Origin: Bacillus gobiensis
GTDB lineage: Bacteria; Bacillota; Bacilli; Bacillales; Bacillaceae
Assembly: GCF_001278705.1 (NCBI RefSeq)
Contig: NZ_CP012600.1
Span: forward strand, 868,190 to 932,189
Direction of reading: 5' to 3'
DNA length: 64,000 bases
Shown: in pieces, positions 26,018-34,519 of the stretch
How the letters are laid out: each line of letters begins with the position of its first letter
Position numbering within the stretch: position 1 is the stretch's first letter
Position numbers and translations under genes: made by a program
The notes under the pieces: generated by a model
The model's database searches: none
What the model was told of the DNA's origin: nothing
What the model saw: the letters and a program-made list of their open reading frames with translations, nothing else

Positions 26018-27637
26018 ATGATAGCTGTAAACAATGTCAGCCTGCGTTTTGCGGATCGCAAGCTGTTTGAAGACGTAAATATTAAATTCACCCCCGGGAA
26101 TTGCTACGGGTTAATTGGTGCAAATGGAGCCGGAAAATCGACATTCCTAAAAATTCTATCTGGTGAAATCGAGCCTCAAACAGGTGAAGTCCATATGAGT
26201 CCTGGAGAGCGCCTAGCCGTGTTAAAGCAGAACCACTTTGAATATGAAGAGCATGAGGTTCTTAACGTTGTTATCATGGGCCACAAACGCCTTTATGATG
26301 TGATGAAAGAAAAAGACGCGATCTATATGAAGCCGGATTTTTCCGATGAGGATGGGATTCGTGCGGCTGAGCTTGAAGGGGAATTTGCTGAATTAAACGG
26401 ATGGGAAGCAGAGAGTGAAGCGGCTGTTTTATTAAAAGGACTCGGCATAGACGAGGAGCTTCATTCTAAGAAAATGGCCGATATTGGCGGATCTGATAAA
26501 GTAAAGGTGCTGCTTGCCCAAGCGTTATTCGGCAAGCCGGATGTCCTTTTGCTGGATGAGCCTACCAACCACCTTGATTTACAAGCAATCCAATGGCTTG
26601 AAGAATTTTTAATCCAGTTTGAAAATACGGTAATTGTCGTATCCCATGACCGCTATTTTTTGAACAAAGTATGTACACATATTGCCGATCTTGATTTTCA
26701 AAAAATTAAAGTGTACGTCGGAAACTATGATTTTTGGTACGAATCAAGCCAGCTTGCCTTAAAATTATCTCAGGAAGCCAATAAGAAAAAAGAGGAGCAG
26801 ATTAAGCAGCTGCAAGAATTTGTGGCTCGATTTAGCGCCAATGCGTCGAAATCAAAACAAGCAACTTCACGGAAAAAATTGCTCGATAAAATAACGCTTG
26901 ATGATATACAGCCTTCCTCACGCCGTTATCCATATGTCAACTTTACTCCTGAAAGAGAGATTGGTAATGATGTATTAAGAGTAGAAGGTCTTTCGAAAAC
27001 AATCGATGGACAAAAGGTATTGGATAATGTCAATTTTATTATGAACAAAGAAGATAAAATTGCGTTTACGGGCCGGAATGAACTCGCTGCGACCACTCTT
27101 TTCAAAATATTGACCGGAGAGCTTGAGCCTGACAGCGGCAGCTATAAATGGGGAGTAACGACCTCACAGGCCTATTTCCCGAATGACAACAGCGAGTACT
27201 TTGAGAACGTCGATTTAAATCTCGTTGACTGGCTGCGCCAATATTCACCAAATGACCAGAGCGAAAGCTTTTTAAGAGGATTTTTAGGAAGAATGCTTTT
27301 CTCTGGGGAAGAGGTATTGAAAAAATCGAATGTTCTTTCCGGTGGGGAGAAAGTTCGCTGTATGCTTTCCAAAATGATGTTAAAAGGCGCCAACATCCTT
27401 ATCTTGGATGAACCAACCAACCATCTTGATTTGGAATCCATTACGGCGCTAAATAACGGTCTTATCAGCTTCAAAGGAGCTATGTTGTTTACTTCTCATG
27501 ACCATCAATTTGTCCATACCGTTGCCAACAGAATTATCGAATTGACGCCTACAGGTATTGTCGACAAACAAATGAGCTACGATGAGTTTTTAGAAGATCA
27601 ATCAGTCAAAAGCAAGCTTGAAGAATTATATGCATAA
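26018..27637 (+). CDS. ykpA: YkpA, ABC-F family ATPase
   Basis: 539 residues with two ABC domains (about 1-250 and 320-535) and no membrane segments. The first Walker A is GANGAGKST; the second reads TGRNELAATT, a degenerate P-loop lacking GxGKS, as far as the sequence shows. Both Walker B segments (LLLDEPTNHLDL, LILDEPTNHLDL) have the catalytic Glu. A linker of about 80 residues (KKKEEQIKQLQEF...) fits the P-site tRNA interaction motif of ABC-F ribosome factors. ATG with TGGAGG upstream. The role is likely translational, as for EttA/Uup; antibiotic protection is less likely. Confidence 0.88.
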   Translation: MIAVNNVSLRFADRKLFEDVNIKFTPGNCYGLIGANGAGKSTFLKILSGEIEPQTGEVHMSPGERLAVLKQNHFEYEEHEVLNVVIMGHKRLYDVMKEKDAIYMKPDFSDEDGIRAAELEGEFAELNGWEAESEAAVLLKGLGIDEELHSKKMADIGGSDKVKVLLAQALFGKPDVLLLDEPTNHLDLQAIQWLEEFLIQFENTVIVVSHDRYFLNKVCTHIADLDFQKIKVYVGNYDFWYESSQLALKLSQEANKKKEEQIKQLQEFVARFSANASKSKQATSRKKLLDKITLDDIQPSSRRYPYVNFTPEREIGNDVLRVEGLSKTIDGQKVLDNVNFIMNKEDKIAFTGRNELAATTLFKILTGELEPDSGSYKWGVTTSQAYFPNDNSEYFENVDLNLVDWLRQYSPNDQSESFLRGFLGRMLFSGEEVLKKSNVLSGGEKVRCMLSKMMLKGANILILDEPTNHLDLESITALNNGLISFKGAMLFTSHDHQFVHTVANRIIELTPTGIVDKQMSYDEFLEDQSVKSKLEELYA

Positions 27638-27646
27638 TTTTCTTCA

Positions 27647-27683
27647 CAAAAAAACCAGAATCCTATATGGATCTGGTTTTTTT
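27647..27683. terminator. Terminator between ykpA and ampS
   Basis: AAAAAACCAG-ATCC stem with one bulged A paired to GGAT-CTGGTTTTTT; A- and T-runs on both sides serve both convergent genes. Confidence 0.85.
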
Positions 27684-27692
27684 CATACTATA

Positions 27693-28925
27693 TTAGAATG
27701 CCCAATTTCCACTGCGGAAGATTGGTTCTCTTTTTCCATCCTTTGTGATTCCGTCAATATCCATGTCGCTTGATCCGATCATGAAGTCAACATGGGTGAT
27801 GCTGTTGTTCACGCCTTCTTTTTCTAATTCTTCACGGCTCATGCTCTTTCCGCCTTCTATATTGAAAGCATAGGCACTCCCGATAGCGAGGTGATTTGAC
27901 GCATTTTCATCAAAAAGGGTATTGAAAAATAAGATTTCTGATTGGGAAATCGGCGAATCATGCGGTACAAGGGCAACTTCACCAAGGTAATGAGAGCCTT
28001 CATCCGTTTCAATCAGCTCTTTTAGAATCTCTTCCCCAACACCGGCCTGTACGTCGATAATTCTTCCGTTTTCAAACGTAAGCTGGAAGTCGTCAATAAT
28101 GTTTCCGCCATAGCTTAATGGCTTCGTGTTTGCAACTTTTCCGTTGACTCCATCTTTCTTAGCTAATGTAAATACTTCTTCAGTCGGCATATTAGCCATA
28201 AAAGGATCGCCTTTTTCGTTAATGCTTCCGGCTCCAGCCCACAGATGCTTTTCAGGAAGCTCGATCGTTAAGTCGGTTCCTTTTGCCTTATAATGCAGGG
28301 CATGGTAGCGATTTTCGTTAAGAATATTCACTTTTTCATGAAGGTTTTGATCGTGCTGCTTCCACGTTTCTATCGGATCAGCTTGATCAACTCGGGTCGT
28401 TTTAAATATTTCATTCCAAAGCAGCGCAATTGCTTCGTCTTCTGGATTGTCAGGAAAAACCTTTTTTGCCCAGCCTGCAGAAGCAGCGCCGACAACAGTC
28501 CAGCTGACCTTGTCTGATTGGATGTATGTACGGAATTTATGCAGTGCTGTACCAGCAGATTTTTGAAAGGCAGCAATTCGTTTTGATTCAATTCCTGCCA
28601 GTAAGTCAGGGCTTGATGAGACAATGGAGATAAATGCCGCACCTTTTTCCGCCAATGCTTCGACTGCTTTGGCCTCCCATTCCGGATATTCTTCAAAAGC
28701 CTCAAATGGGGCCATTTCATATTTTATTCTGGACACAGCGTCATCTTGCCAGCGGACGGTCACGTTTTTCGCTCCAGCCTTATAAGCCTCTTTGACGATC
28801 AAGCGTACGAATTCGGCTACTTCATTCGAAGCGTTTATGACAACTTCCTGTCCTTTTTGTATATTTACTCCTGTTTCAACGATAAGCTGTGCATATTTCA
28901 CTAGATTTTCATTCAATAAACTCAT
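27693..28925 (-). CDS. ampS: AmpS, M29-family metallo-aminopeptidase
   Basis: 410 residues, the B. subtilis AmpS length. M29 features include the Glu-rich metal site region (DEGSHYLGEVALVPHDSPIS near 310-330) and the C-terminal HVDFMIGSSDMDIDG with conserved His and Asp. It releases N-terminal residues from peptides in the cytoplasm. Two adjacent ATG codons exist at 28928 and 28925. The second is 7 nt from GGAGG and is preferred; the first is only 4 nt away. Confidence 0.92.
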   Translation of the reverse strand: MSLLNENLVKYAQLIVETGVNIQKGQEVVINASNEVAEFVRLIVKEAYKAGAKNVTVRWQDDAVSRIKYEMAPFEAFEEYPEWEAKAVEALAEKGAAFISIVSSSPDLLAGIESKRIAAFQKSAGTALHKFRTYIQSDKVSWTVVGAASAGWAKKVFPDNPEDEAIALLWNEIFKTTRVDQADPIETWKQHDQNLHEKVNILNENRYHALHYKAKGTDLTIELPEKHLWAGAGSINEKGDPFMANMPTEEVFTLAKKDGVNGKVANTKPLSYGGNIIDDFQLTFENGRIIDVQAGVGEEILKELIETDEGSHYLGEVALVPHDSPISQSEILFFNTLFDENASNHLAIGSAYAFNIEGGKSMSREELEKEGVNNSITHVDFMIGSSDMDIDGITKDGKREPIFRSGNWAF

Positions 28926-29019
28926 CATTTAACCTCCTTTTCTCCCCATCATAACAAAAATTTCTAAAAAAGAGAAAAAGAACAGGTGACTGGACAGGAT
29001 TTTCTCTTTTTTAAAGGAT

Positions 29020-29154
29020 TCAAGGCCTGGTTGCACTTGCAGGACGGTTTTCAGGAGATTCCTGCATATTGGCGAGACTGACGCTCATACCTCCAAGAAT
29101 AATTCCACTTAACACAATTGTGATCATGATACGCCTTACCATATCCTTAACCAT
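29020..29154 (-). CDS. ykpC: YkpC-like 44-residue membrane peptide
   Basis: 44 residues: short basic N-terminus (MVKDMVRRI), one hydrophobic segment (about 9-26, ITIVLSGIILGGMSVSL) and a polar Pro/Asn tail. It looks like a small membrane-anchored or weakly cleaved secreted peptide. AGGAGG precedes the ATG by 12 nt, slightly long. B. subtilis has a similar tiny gene, ykpC, beside mreBH; here the LysR/DJ-1 pair separates them. Function unknown. A longer frame from 29295 overlaps the neighbouring gene and is unsupported. Confidence 0.6.
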   Translation of the reverse strand: MVKDMVRRIMITIVLSGIILGGMSVSLANMQESPENRPASATRP

Positions 29155-29291
29155 ATGTATCTTATTCCTCCTTAAAGTAGATCCACTCTTCACGTTATGA
29201 GTGACGGTCGGAAAAAAGAAGTGAAATGTATGAGATTTTGTGACAAAAAAATAAATGAGCGGGTACAGACAACTCGTTGTTGTTACCATTT

Positions 29292-30194
29292 TCAAAAATC
29301 AAGTTTTCCGGAATTTTGTTTTTGGTTGTTTTTCTTCAGTGCATCGATAACCATTTTTATTTCCGGTGAGAATTTCGCTTTCGTTTTATAGGCAATAAAT
29401 AATTCATTGGATACTTTTAAATTTCCCAGGATGATTTTAAAGCCTTTATAATCATTCGCATCTTTCAGTATAAATGTCGGAATCAAACTAATACCATTTC
29501 CATATTCAATCGCTCTTAGTAATGTATGAAGATCCGGCAATACATGAACGGGCTTAATTAGAGGGCGTTTATTTAGGTGTTTTCGCCAAAATCGCCTTAT
29601 GATAGGAAGCTCTAAGCCGTAGCTTAGCCATTTCTGTCCAGACAGCCATTGTTCCATTTCAATGAGATTCGTAAAGGCGGGGACATTCGTTTCTTCAGGT
29701 GCCACCAACACGAATTCTTCTTCCATCAGCTTTACGTGCTCAATACCGGGAGTTTGATACTTTTTCGAAGTTACGATTAGATCGACCTTATCTTCTTTTA
29801 AATGTTCAAATAGGACAGAAGCAACGCCAAATTGTGCCACGATCCGAAAGGTATACGTATTCAGGTTCGGGAGAATTTGTTCTTTAAAAAATTCAAGAGC
29901 TGACCCGAGTCTGATAACAGGCACTGTTGGAGAAGAAATGCCTTTAAGCCGCATCGTTTTTTCTTCCAATGATTCAATGAGAGGTGCGATTTCAGAGTAG
30001 AGCTCTTTCCCCCGTTCTGTAGGAATCATTTTTCGCGAAGCCCTTGTAAACAGACGCTCTCCCACCTCAGCTTCCAGAGAGGATAAGTGCTGGCTCATGG
30101 CAGGCTGCGTCATGATTCTTTCCTTTGCCGCTTCAGATACAGAATTGTGTTTAAATATGCTGATAAAGCTGCGATACCATTCAAAATCGACCAT
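29292..30194 (-). CDS. LysR-type transcriptional regulator
   Basis: 300 residues: winged helix-turn-helix (1-62, SEAAKERIMTQPAMSQHLSSLE) and a periplasmic-binding-protein-like effector domain (about 90-290). It is divergent from the DJ-1/PfpI gene at 30326, with a 126-nt AT-rich gap holding a 16-bp palindrome, so it very likely controls that gene and itself. Effector unknown. I do not recall this pair at this place in B. subtilis, so it is probably an acquired or relocated unit. Confidence 0.85.
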   Translation of the reverse strand: MVDFEWYRSFISIFKHNSVSEAAKERIMTQPAMSQHLSSLEAEVGERLFTRASRKMIPTERGKELYSEIAPLIESLEEKTMRLKGISSPTVPVIRLGSALEFFKEQILPNLNTYTFRIVAQFGVASVLFEHLKEDKVDLIVTSKKYQTPGIEHVKLMEEEFVLVAPEETNVPAFTNLIEMEQWLSGQKWLSYGLELPIIRRFWRKHLNKRPLIKPVHVLPDLHTLLRAIEYGNGISLIPTFILKDANDYKGFKIILGNLKVSNELFIAYKTKAKFSPEIKMVIDALKKNNQKQNSGKLDF

Positions 30195-30218
30195 TATACG
30201 TTGATTCCTTTCTTCATG

Positions 30219-30234
30219 TATAAATATATTTATA
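30219..30234. promoter_or_regulatory. Perfect AT palindrome between divergent LysR and DJ-1 genes
   Basis: TATAAATATATTTATA is a perfect 16-bp palindrome containing a T-N11-A core, the loose LysR site pattern, 25 nt before the lysR start. AT-rich palindromes arise easily by chance. Confidence 0.4.
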
Positions 30235-30320
30235 TATTAGCATGTTTTTTGTAATTTGTTTTATACTAAGCCATTGCTTAAAATTAACATGTGTAAGACA
30301 AAAATTTATTTAGGGAGGAT

Positions 30321-30986
30321 TTGAAATGGGGAAAAAAAGTATTGATGGTTGTCACGAACCACACGGAAATATCCGAAGGAAAAACAACTGGAATATGGTT
30401 ATCAGAGTTTGCTGAAGCTTATATAGAATTTACGAGTAAAGGATTTGGGGTTACAGTTGCAAGTCCCCTTGGGGGGAAAGGCCCTGTTGATCCGGGCAGC
30501 GTTGATGAAAGCACGCCGCAACAAATTCTAGAGGCGAAAAAATATTTGGAAAACACAATGAAACTTGATGAGGTTTCTTCAGAAGGTTTCGATGCGATTT
30601 TCTTGCCAGGCGGTCATGGAACAATGTTCGACCTGCCACAAAGCCAGAAATTGCAGGAATTGCTTCGTGACTTCTATGAAGCAGATAAAATTGTTGCAGC
30701 TGTTTGTCACGGACCAGCTGGGTTAATTGGAGCTACATTATCAAACGGCCAGCCTCTCGTCACGGGAAAACGCGTCAACGCCTTTACCGACTCTGAGGAA
30801 GCAGAAACAACATTGGATCAATACATGCCTTTCTTGCTGGAAAGTAAACTTCGTGAACTTGGCGCCATCTTTGTTGCGGCACCAAACTGGAACACACATT
30901 ATGAAGAGGGCGGGAACTTAATTACCGGACAAAATCCACAGTCCACCGCAGCTGTAACGAAAGCGGTTATTGAAAAACTTGCTTAA
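30321..30986 (+). CDS. DJ-1/PfpI (Hsp31-like) family protein with start-region frameshift
   Basis: 221 residues as the open frame reads. DJ-1/PfpI family: nucleophile elbow AAVCHGPAGL (Cys129-His130) and the acidic residue in WLSEFAEAY; related to Hsp31 glyoxalase/deglycase-type proteins. The only in-frame start is TTG at 30321, 2 nt from GGAGG. The well-spaced ATG at 30326 (7 nt) is out of frame; removing one A from the seven-A run at 30332-30338 would give the family-like start MGKKVLMVVTNH. The gene may therefore be frameshifted, slippage-expressed, or affected by a sequencing error. Confidence 0.8.
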   Translation: MKWGKKVLMVVTNHTEISEGKTTGIWLSEFAEAYIEFTSKGFGVTVASPLGGKGPVDPGSVDESTPQQILEAKKYLENTMKLDEVSSEGFDAIFLPGGHGTMFDLPQSQKLQELLRDFYEADKIVAAVCHGPAGLIGATLSNGQPLVTGKRVNAFTDSEEAETTLDQYMPFLLESKLRELGAIFVAAPNWNTHYEEGGNLITGQNPQSTAAVTKAVIEKLA

Positions 30987-30995
30987 TCATTCTGG

Positions 30996-31240
30996 AGGAC
31001 TAAAAGACGAATAAGCGCTCGAGAAAAGTCCTTCACACAGGTTATGAAGGACAAAAAAACGCATGAGCACCCGAGAAAAGTCCTTCACACAGGTTATGAA
31101 GGACATAAAGACGCATGAGCGCTCAAAAAAAGTCCTTCACACAGGTTATGAAGGACAAAAAGTCGCAAGATCGCCCGAGAAAAGTCCTTCACATAGGTTA
31201 TGAAGGACAAAAAGACATAAGAGCGCCCGAGAAAAGCGGG
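30996..31240. repeat. Tandem array of 52-bp hairpin-forming repeats
   Basis: Four full hairpin copies begin (GTCCTTCA) at 31028, 31080, 31132 and 31184, exactly 52 nt apart, with a partial unit before and one cut off at 31236. Each unit has an 8-bp stem GTCCTTCA/TGAAGGAC, a loop CACAGGTTA (CATAGGTTA in the last), and a linker resembling AAAAAGACGCATGAGCGCCC. The linkers are similar, not unique, so this is not CRISPR. Because 52 is not a multiple of 3 and all frames shift, it is non-coding. Confidence 0.9.
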
Positions 31241-31420
31241 TGTCTCAAAAACTAGTCTCCAAGAAATAACTAGAAAACCAAAAAACACAATTAATGAAGC
31301 ATATTGACTTAATTTCGTGTTTTTTTCATTGCCCCTATTTTCTCGTTATTTAGTTATTCAACAATTTTATTTGGTTACTAAATAAAAACTAATAAACATG
31401 ATCGTCTAAAGATACGATAT
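31238..31420. other. Possible relic of a mobile element next to the repeat array
   Basis: The fifth repeat unit breaks off at GGGTGTCTCAAAA (31238-31250), which looks like an IS terminal repeat. Then come GAAATAACTAG and a distant TTTAGTTATTC in inverted orientation, enclosing AAAAAACAC/GTGTTTTTT (31280-31326). No transposase and no second end are visible. The stretch to 31549 is AT-rich and holds no gene. Confidence 0.35.
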
Positions 31421-31549
31421 TAGTCTGTTGTACTTAGTTTTCTTAATTCATGTAATTCGAACCTATACAAAATACCTTTTTCTTATTTTGCAGACCAAAA
31501 TTTATTCAAATACCAACAACAATATCTATCATAGGATTTACAAAAGCAA

Positions 31550-31574
31550 ACTCCCTCTAAATCATAGAGGGAGT
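31550..31574 (-). terminator. Terminator of mreBH
   Basis: Perfect 10-bp stem ACTCCCTCTA/TAGAGGGAGT with a 5-nt loop, 15 nt past the mreBH stop and followed by T-rich sequence on the minus strand. Confidence 0.85.
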
Positions 31575-31588
31575 CGCTCTTTTCAATA

Positions 31589-32596
31589 TTATTTAATCGC
31601 TTTTAGCAGTTTGTCAATGACCTGCAGGGAACGTCCTGTGCCGATTGCAACAGATTCCAATGGGTTGGGAGCCAAGTGCACTGGAACGACAATTTCATTC
31701 GAAAGCCAATCTTTAATGCCGTTAAGCAGGGCTCCTCCACCAGTCAATATGACACCGCGGTCAACGATATCTCCGCTTAGTTCTGGAGGACAATCCTCTA
31801 ATGTTGCCCGGATCGCTTCAATAATGTGCAGTAGCGATTCTTTCATCGCTTCCTGAATTTCATTCGATTCCAAAGAAATCGTTTTTGGCAGGCCGGTAAC
31901 CAAATCTCTACCTCTCACTTCAAGAGTCATCGTCTCGTGATCGATAAGCGCATAGCCGATTTCTATTTTTACTTGCTCGGCTGTTCTTTCTCCGATCAGC
32001 AGATTATATTTTTTCCGGATATAGGAGACGATGTCTTCATCGAGCTGGTCCCCTCCGATTCGAATGCTGTGGCACGACACGATTCCTCCAAATGAAATAA
32101 TAGCTACTTCGGTCGTTCCGCCGCCAATATCGACGATTACGTTAGCAACCGGTTCATCAACAGGCAAATCAGCTCCAATAGCTGCAGCGACCGGTTCTTC
32201 AATTAAATGAACATGCTTTGCCCCGCAGTTTTTTACTGCATCACTGATCGCTCTTCGCTCGACAGCCGTTGAACCTGATGGTGTGCAAACAACAACGCTA
32301 GGTTTTCTAAAATTAAAACCGATGTTTTTTCCAGCTTTTTTCATAATATGCTTTAAAAGATCCGTAGTCATTTCATAATCAGCTATAACACCGTCCCTCA
32401 TTGGACGTACCGCCACAATTTTGCCAGGGGTTTTTCCGATCATACTTTTTGCTTCATTTCCTACGGCCAAAATATTTCTCGTTTCTGTGTCTACAGCAAC
32501 TACAGAAGGTTCATTTAAAATTATTCCTTTATTTTTACTGTAAACCAGAATATTAGCTGTTCCTAAATCAATTCCTATCTCAGTAGATTGAAACAT
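31589..32596 (-). CDS. mreBH: MreBH, MreB-like actin
   Basis: 335 residues, the B. subtilis MreBH length. Actin-fold phosphate loops [12 protein letters not shown] (about 8-19) and [13 protein letters not shown], and the adenosine motif GGGALLNGI are all present. It polymerises on the membrane and directs cell elongation, in B. subtilis guiding the hydrolase LytE. ATG at 32596 (MFQSTEIG) matches the orthologue; TTG at 32608 is an alternative because GGTGG lies only about 4 nt before the ATG. The transition-state gene abh and kinase kinC found nearby in B. subtilis are missing. Confidence 0.95.
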   Translation of the reverse strand: MFQSTEIGIDLGTANILVYSKNKGIILNEPSVVAVDTETRNILAVGNEAKSMIGKTPGKIVAVRPMRDGVIADYEMTTDLLKHIMKKAGKNIGFNFRKPSVVVCTPSGSTAVERRAISDAVKNCGAKHVHLIEEPVAAAIGADLPVDEPVANVIVDIGGGTTEVAIISFGGIVSCHSIRIGGDQLDEDIVSYIRKKYNLLIGERTAEQVKIEIGYALIDHETMTLEVRGRDLVTGLPKTISLESNEIQEAMKESLLHIIEAIRATLEDCPPELSGDIVDRGVILTGGGALLNGIKDWLSNEIVVPVHLAPNPLESVAIGTGRSLQVIDKLLKAIK

Positions 32597-32817
32597 ATTT
32601 CCACCCAATCTCTTAATAATTTATTTTATTTGTGTTCATCACAAACAATTAGTAGAAATAGGTCGAATTATGGGGGTATCTGTTTTAATGAAATAATTTC
32701 GTAATATTAGTGAATCATAGGATGATTGCAAAACATGACGAGATTTGCTTTTCGAATCCTTCGGCATAAGATAAAATACTAGTATCTGAAAAATGAATGG
32801 CAGGGGAGGCCGAAACA

Positions 32818-33660
32818 TTGGAACAACTTTTATTTGTATACGGTACATTACGAAAAAATTGCAGCAATTCCCACTTTTTATCTCATGCGGCCTTGGTAAA
32901 AAATGAGGCATGGATTGTAGGCGGGCAAATGTACGACACGGATTTAGGTTATCCTGTAATGTCATTGACTCCTACTTCAAGTAAAGTTTACGGAGAATTA
33001 TATCGTATCCGAAAGAATGAGTTTGAAGCGATAGATCAGTTAGAGGAAGGCTATGAGAGAGCGGTGCACACAGTATATACTGATACAGGCGTTGAAAAAG
33101 CTTGGGTGTATACGATGGACGATAGTAAATGCCTGGAATTCACAAAAATTGAAAACGGAAATTGGAAAGAATACCTGATGATCAAAGAAAAGCCTGATGA
33201 TATATACTATTTTGCCTACGGGTCATGTATGGATGAAGATAGGTTTAAAAAGGCTAAAGTGGATCATTTGTTCCTAAATGTAATCGGCGGAGCCATGCTT
33301 CAAGGCTATACGACAAGATTTACCGTACGATTGCCAGATGGAGGAAGAGCTGATATTGTAGAGGACGACGGTGTAACAGAAGGGGTTCTCTATAAAGTTC
33401 CCCAAGACGCTGTGACGTATTTATATAAAAGAGAAGGTGTTTTTGAGAATTTATATAGACCTGCTTTTGTGGATGTGAACGTTAATGGAAGAAGCTACCA
33501 TGATTGTCTTACTTTTATTGTGGTAGATAAAAAGAACGAATTGGCTCCCCCAGATCACTACAGGGCAGAAATCGAAAGAGGAGCTGAACGATATTTAACT
33601 CGTGAGTTTTTCTTAAAAATAGTAGAGCATATGAGTAATTTGAAAATCAACAACATTTAA
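32818..33660 (+). CDS. ykqA: YkqA, two-domain gamma-glutamylcyclotransferase-like protein
   Basis: 280 residues in two halves of the same fold: an N-terminal domain opening LLFVYGTLRKN (residue 4) and a C-terminal one opening YYFAYGSCMDEDRF (about 131). Both carry the YGTL/YGS substrate-loop signature of AIG2/GGCT-like proteins. Substrate unknown. TTG at 32818 has AGGGGAGG 8 nt upstream; ATG at 32797 precedes that site and is rejected. ktrC follows 31 nt downstream, as in B. subtilis. Confidence 0.87.
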   Translation: MEQLLFVYGTLRKNCSNSHFLSHAALVKNEAWIVGGQMYDTDLGYPVMSLTPTSSKVYGELYRIRKNEFEAIDQLEEGYERAVHTVYTDTGVEKAWVYTMDDSKCLEFTKIENGNWKEYLMIKEKPDDIYYFAYGSCMDEDRFKKAKVDHLFLNVIGGAMLQGYTTRFTVRLPDGGRADIVEDDGVTEGVLYKVPQDAVTYLYKREGVFENLYRPAFVDVNVNGRSYHDCLTFIVVDKKNELAPPDHYRAEIERGAERYLTREFFLKIVEHMSNLKINNI

Positions 33661-33691
33661 ATCACTTCATATTTCGAAAAGGAGAAATTAT

Positions 33692-34360
33692 ATGAAGAAA
33701 GAATTTGCTGTTATTGGATTAGGGCGGTTTGGAGGCAGCATCTGCAGAACACTCGTTGAAGAAGGCGTCGAGGTAATGGCTATCGATATGGACGAAAGCA
33801 AAGTCAATGAATTTGCTAGTATTGCCTCCCATGCAGTTATCGGAAATGCAACGAACGAATCCGTATTAAAAAATCTTGGAATCCGTAACTTTGACCACGT
33901 CATTGTAGCAATCGGTGAGGATATTCAAGCTAGCATATTAACGACACTTATGCTAAAGGAATTGGGTGTCAACAAAATTACAGTCAAAGCACAAAATGAT
34001 TACCATGAAAAGGTACTCTCAAAAATCGGTGCCGATTTCATCGTCCACCCGGAAAGGGATATGGGAAAACGGATCGCACATAAAATTGTTTCAAGCAGTG
34101 TATTAGATTATCTAGAGCTATCAGATGAACATAGCATCGTCGAAATTGTTGCAAACGAAAAATTGCACGGGAATACGCTGATTGATCTTGATATAAGAGC
34201 AAATTATGGTATCAACATTGTTGCGATTAAACGAGAAAAGGAAGTAATCGTTTCTCCTATGGCGGCTGAAGTAATCCAAAATGGAGACATCTTAATTGTC
34301 ATAGGCTCTGATGAAGACCTAAACAGATTTGAAAAAAAGATGCTGCAACAGATAAGATAA
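33692..34360 (+). CDS. ktrC: KtrC, potassium-uptake regulatory subunit (RCK protein)
   Basis: 222 residues: RCK_N Rossmann domain (about 1-120, FAVIGLGRFGGSICR and the acidic DMDE after strand 2) and RCK_C domain (about 135-220). It is the cytoplasmic gating ring of the KtrCD potassium transporter; the RCK_N domain binds ATP/ADP and RCK_C binds c-di-AMP, which closes the channel in B. subtilis. The membrane subunit KtrD is not in this window. ATG with AAAGGAG upstream. Confidence 0.93.
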   Translation: MKKEFAVIGLGRFGGSICRTLVEEGVEVMAIDMDESKVNEFASIASHAVIGNATNESVLKNLGIRNFDHVIVAIGEDIQASILTTLMLKELGVNKITVKAQNDYHEKVLSKIGADFIVHPERDMGKRIAHKIVSSSVLDYLELSDEHSIVEIVANEKLHGNTLIDLDIRANYGINIVAIKREKEVIVSPMAAEVIQNGDILIVIGSDEDLNRFEKKMLQQIR

Positions 34361-34441
34361 CTTTAATTTTTAACTAATTACATGAAAAAATGAGACTTTA
34401 GTCCTTTTTTTCTAATCGAACAAGTGTTCTGAATAGAGACA

Positions 34442-34450
34442 TGATATACT
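34442..34450 (+). promoter_or_regulatory. Extended -10 promoter of the holin-like toxin gene
   Basis: TGA-TATACT, with no clear -35, gives a leader of about 65 nt to the GTG start. Confidence 0.5.
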
Positions 34451-34491
34451 ATAAGCAAGCATTTGCATTATTCGTTCTATGGGTGGTCGGC

Positions 34492-34511
34492 TAACCCTTT
34501 GCAAAGGGGGT
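34492..34511 (+). promoter_or_regulatory. Ribosome-site-hiding hairpin of the toxin mRNA
   Basis: CCCTTTGCAAAGGG lies directly on the AAAGGGGG ribosome site; the stem CCCTT/AAGGG with loop TGCA would hide it. Such sequestration is typical of type I toxin mRNAs. Confidence 0.55.
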
Positions 34512-34519
34512 GATGCCTA

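Noticed and set aside
30996-31240. CRISPR array
   Set aside because: Period is 52 nt but the linkers between hairpins are similar to each other, not unique spacers, and no cas genes are near.
31094-31288. Minus-strand reading frame of 64 codons over the repeat array
   Set aside because: It merely reads the repeats; the 52-nt period shifts frame at each unit, and there is no good ribosome site.
31428-31856. Plus-strand reading frame overlapping the end of mreBH
   Set aside because: It lies antisense to a well-conserved gene, covers the mreBH terminator and has no ribosome site.
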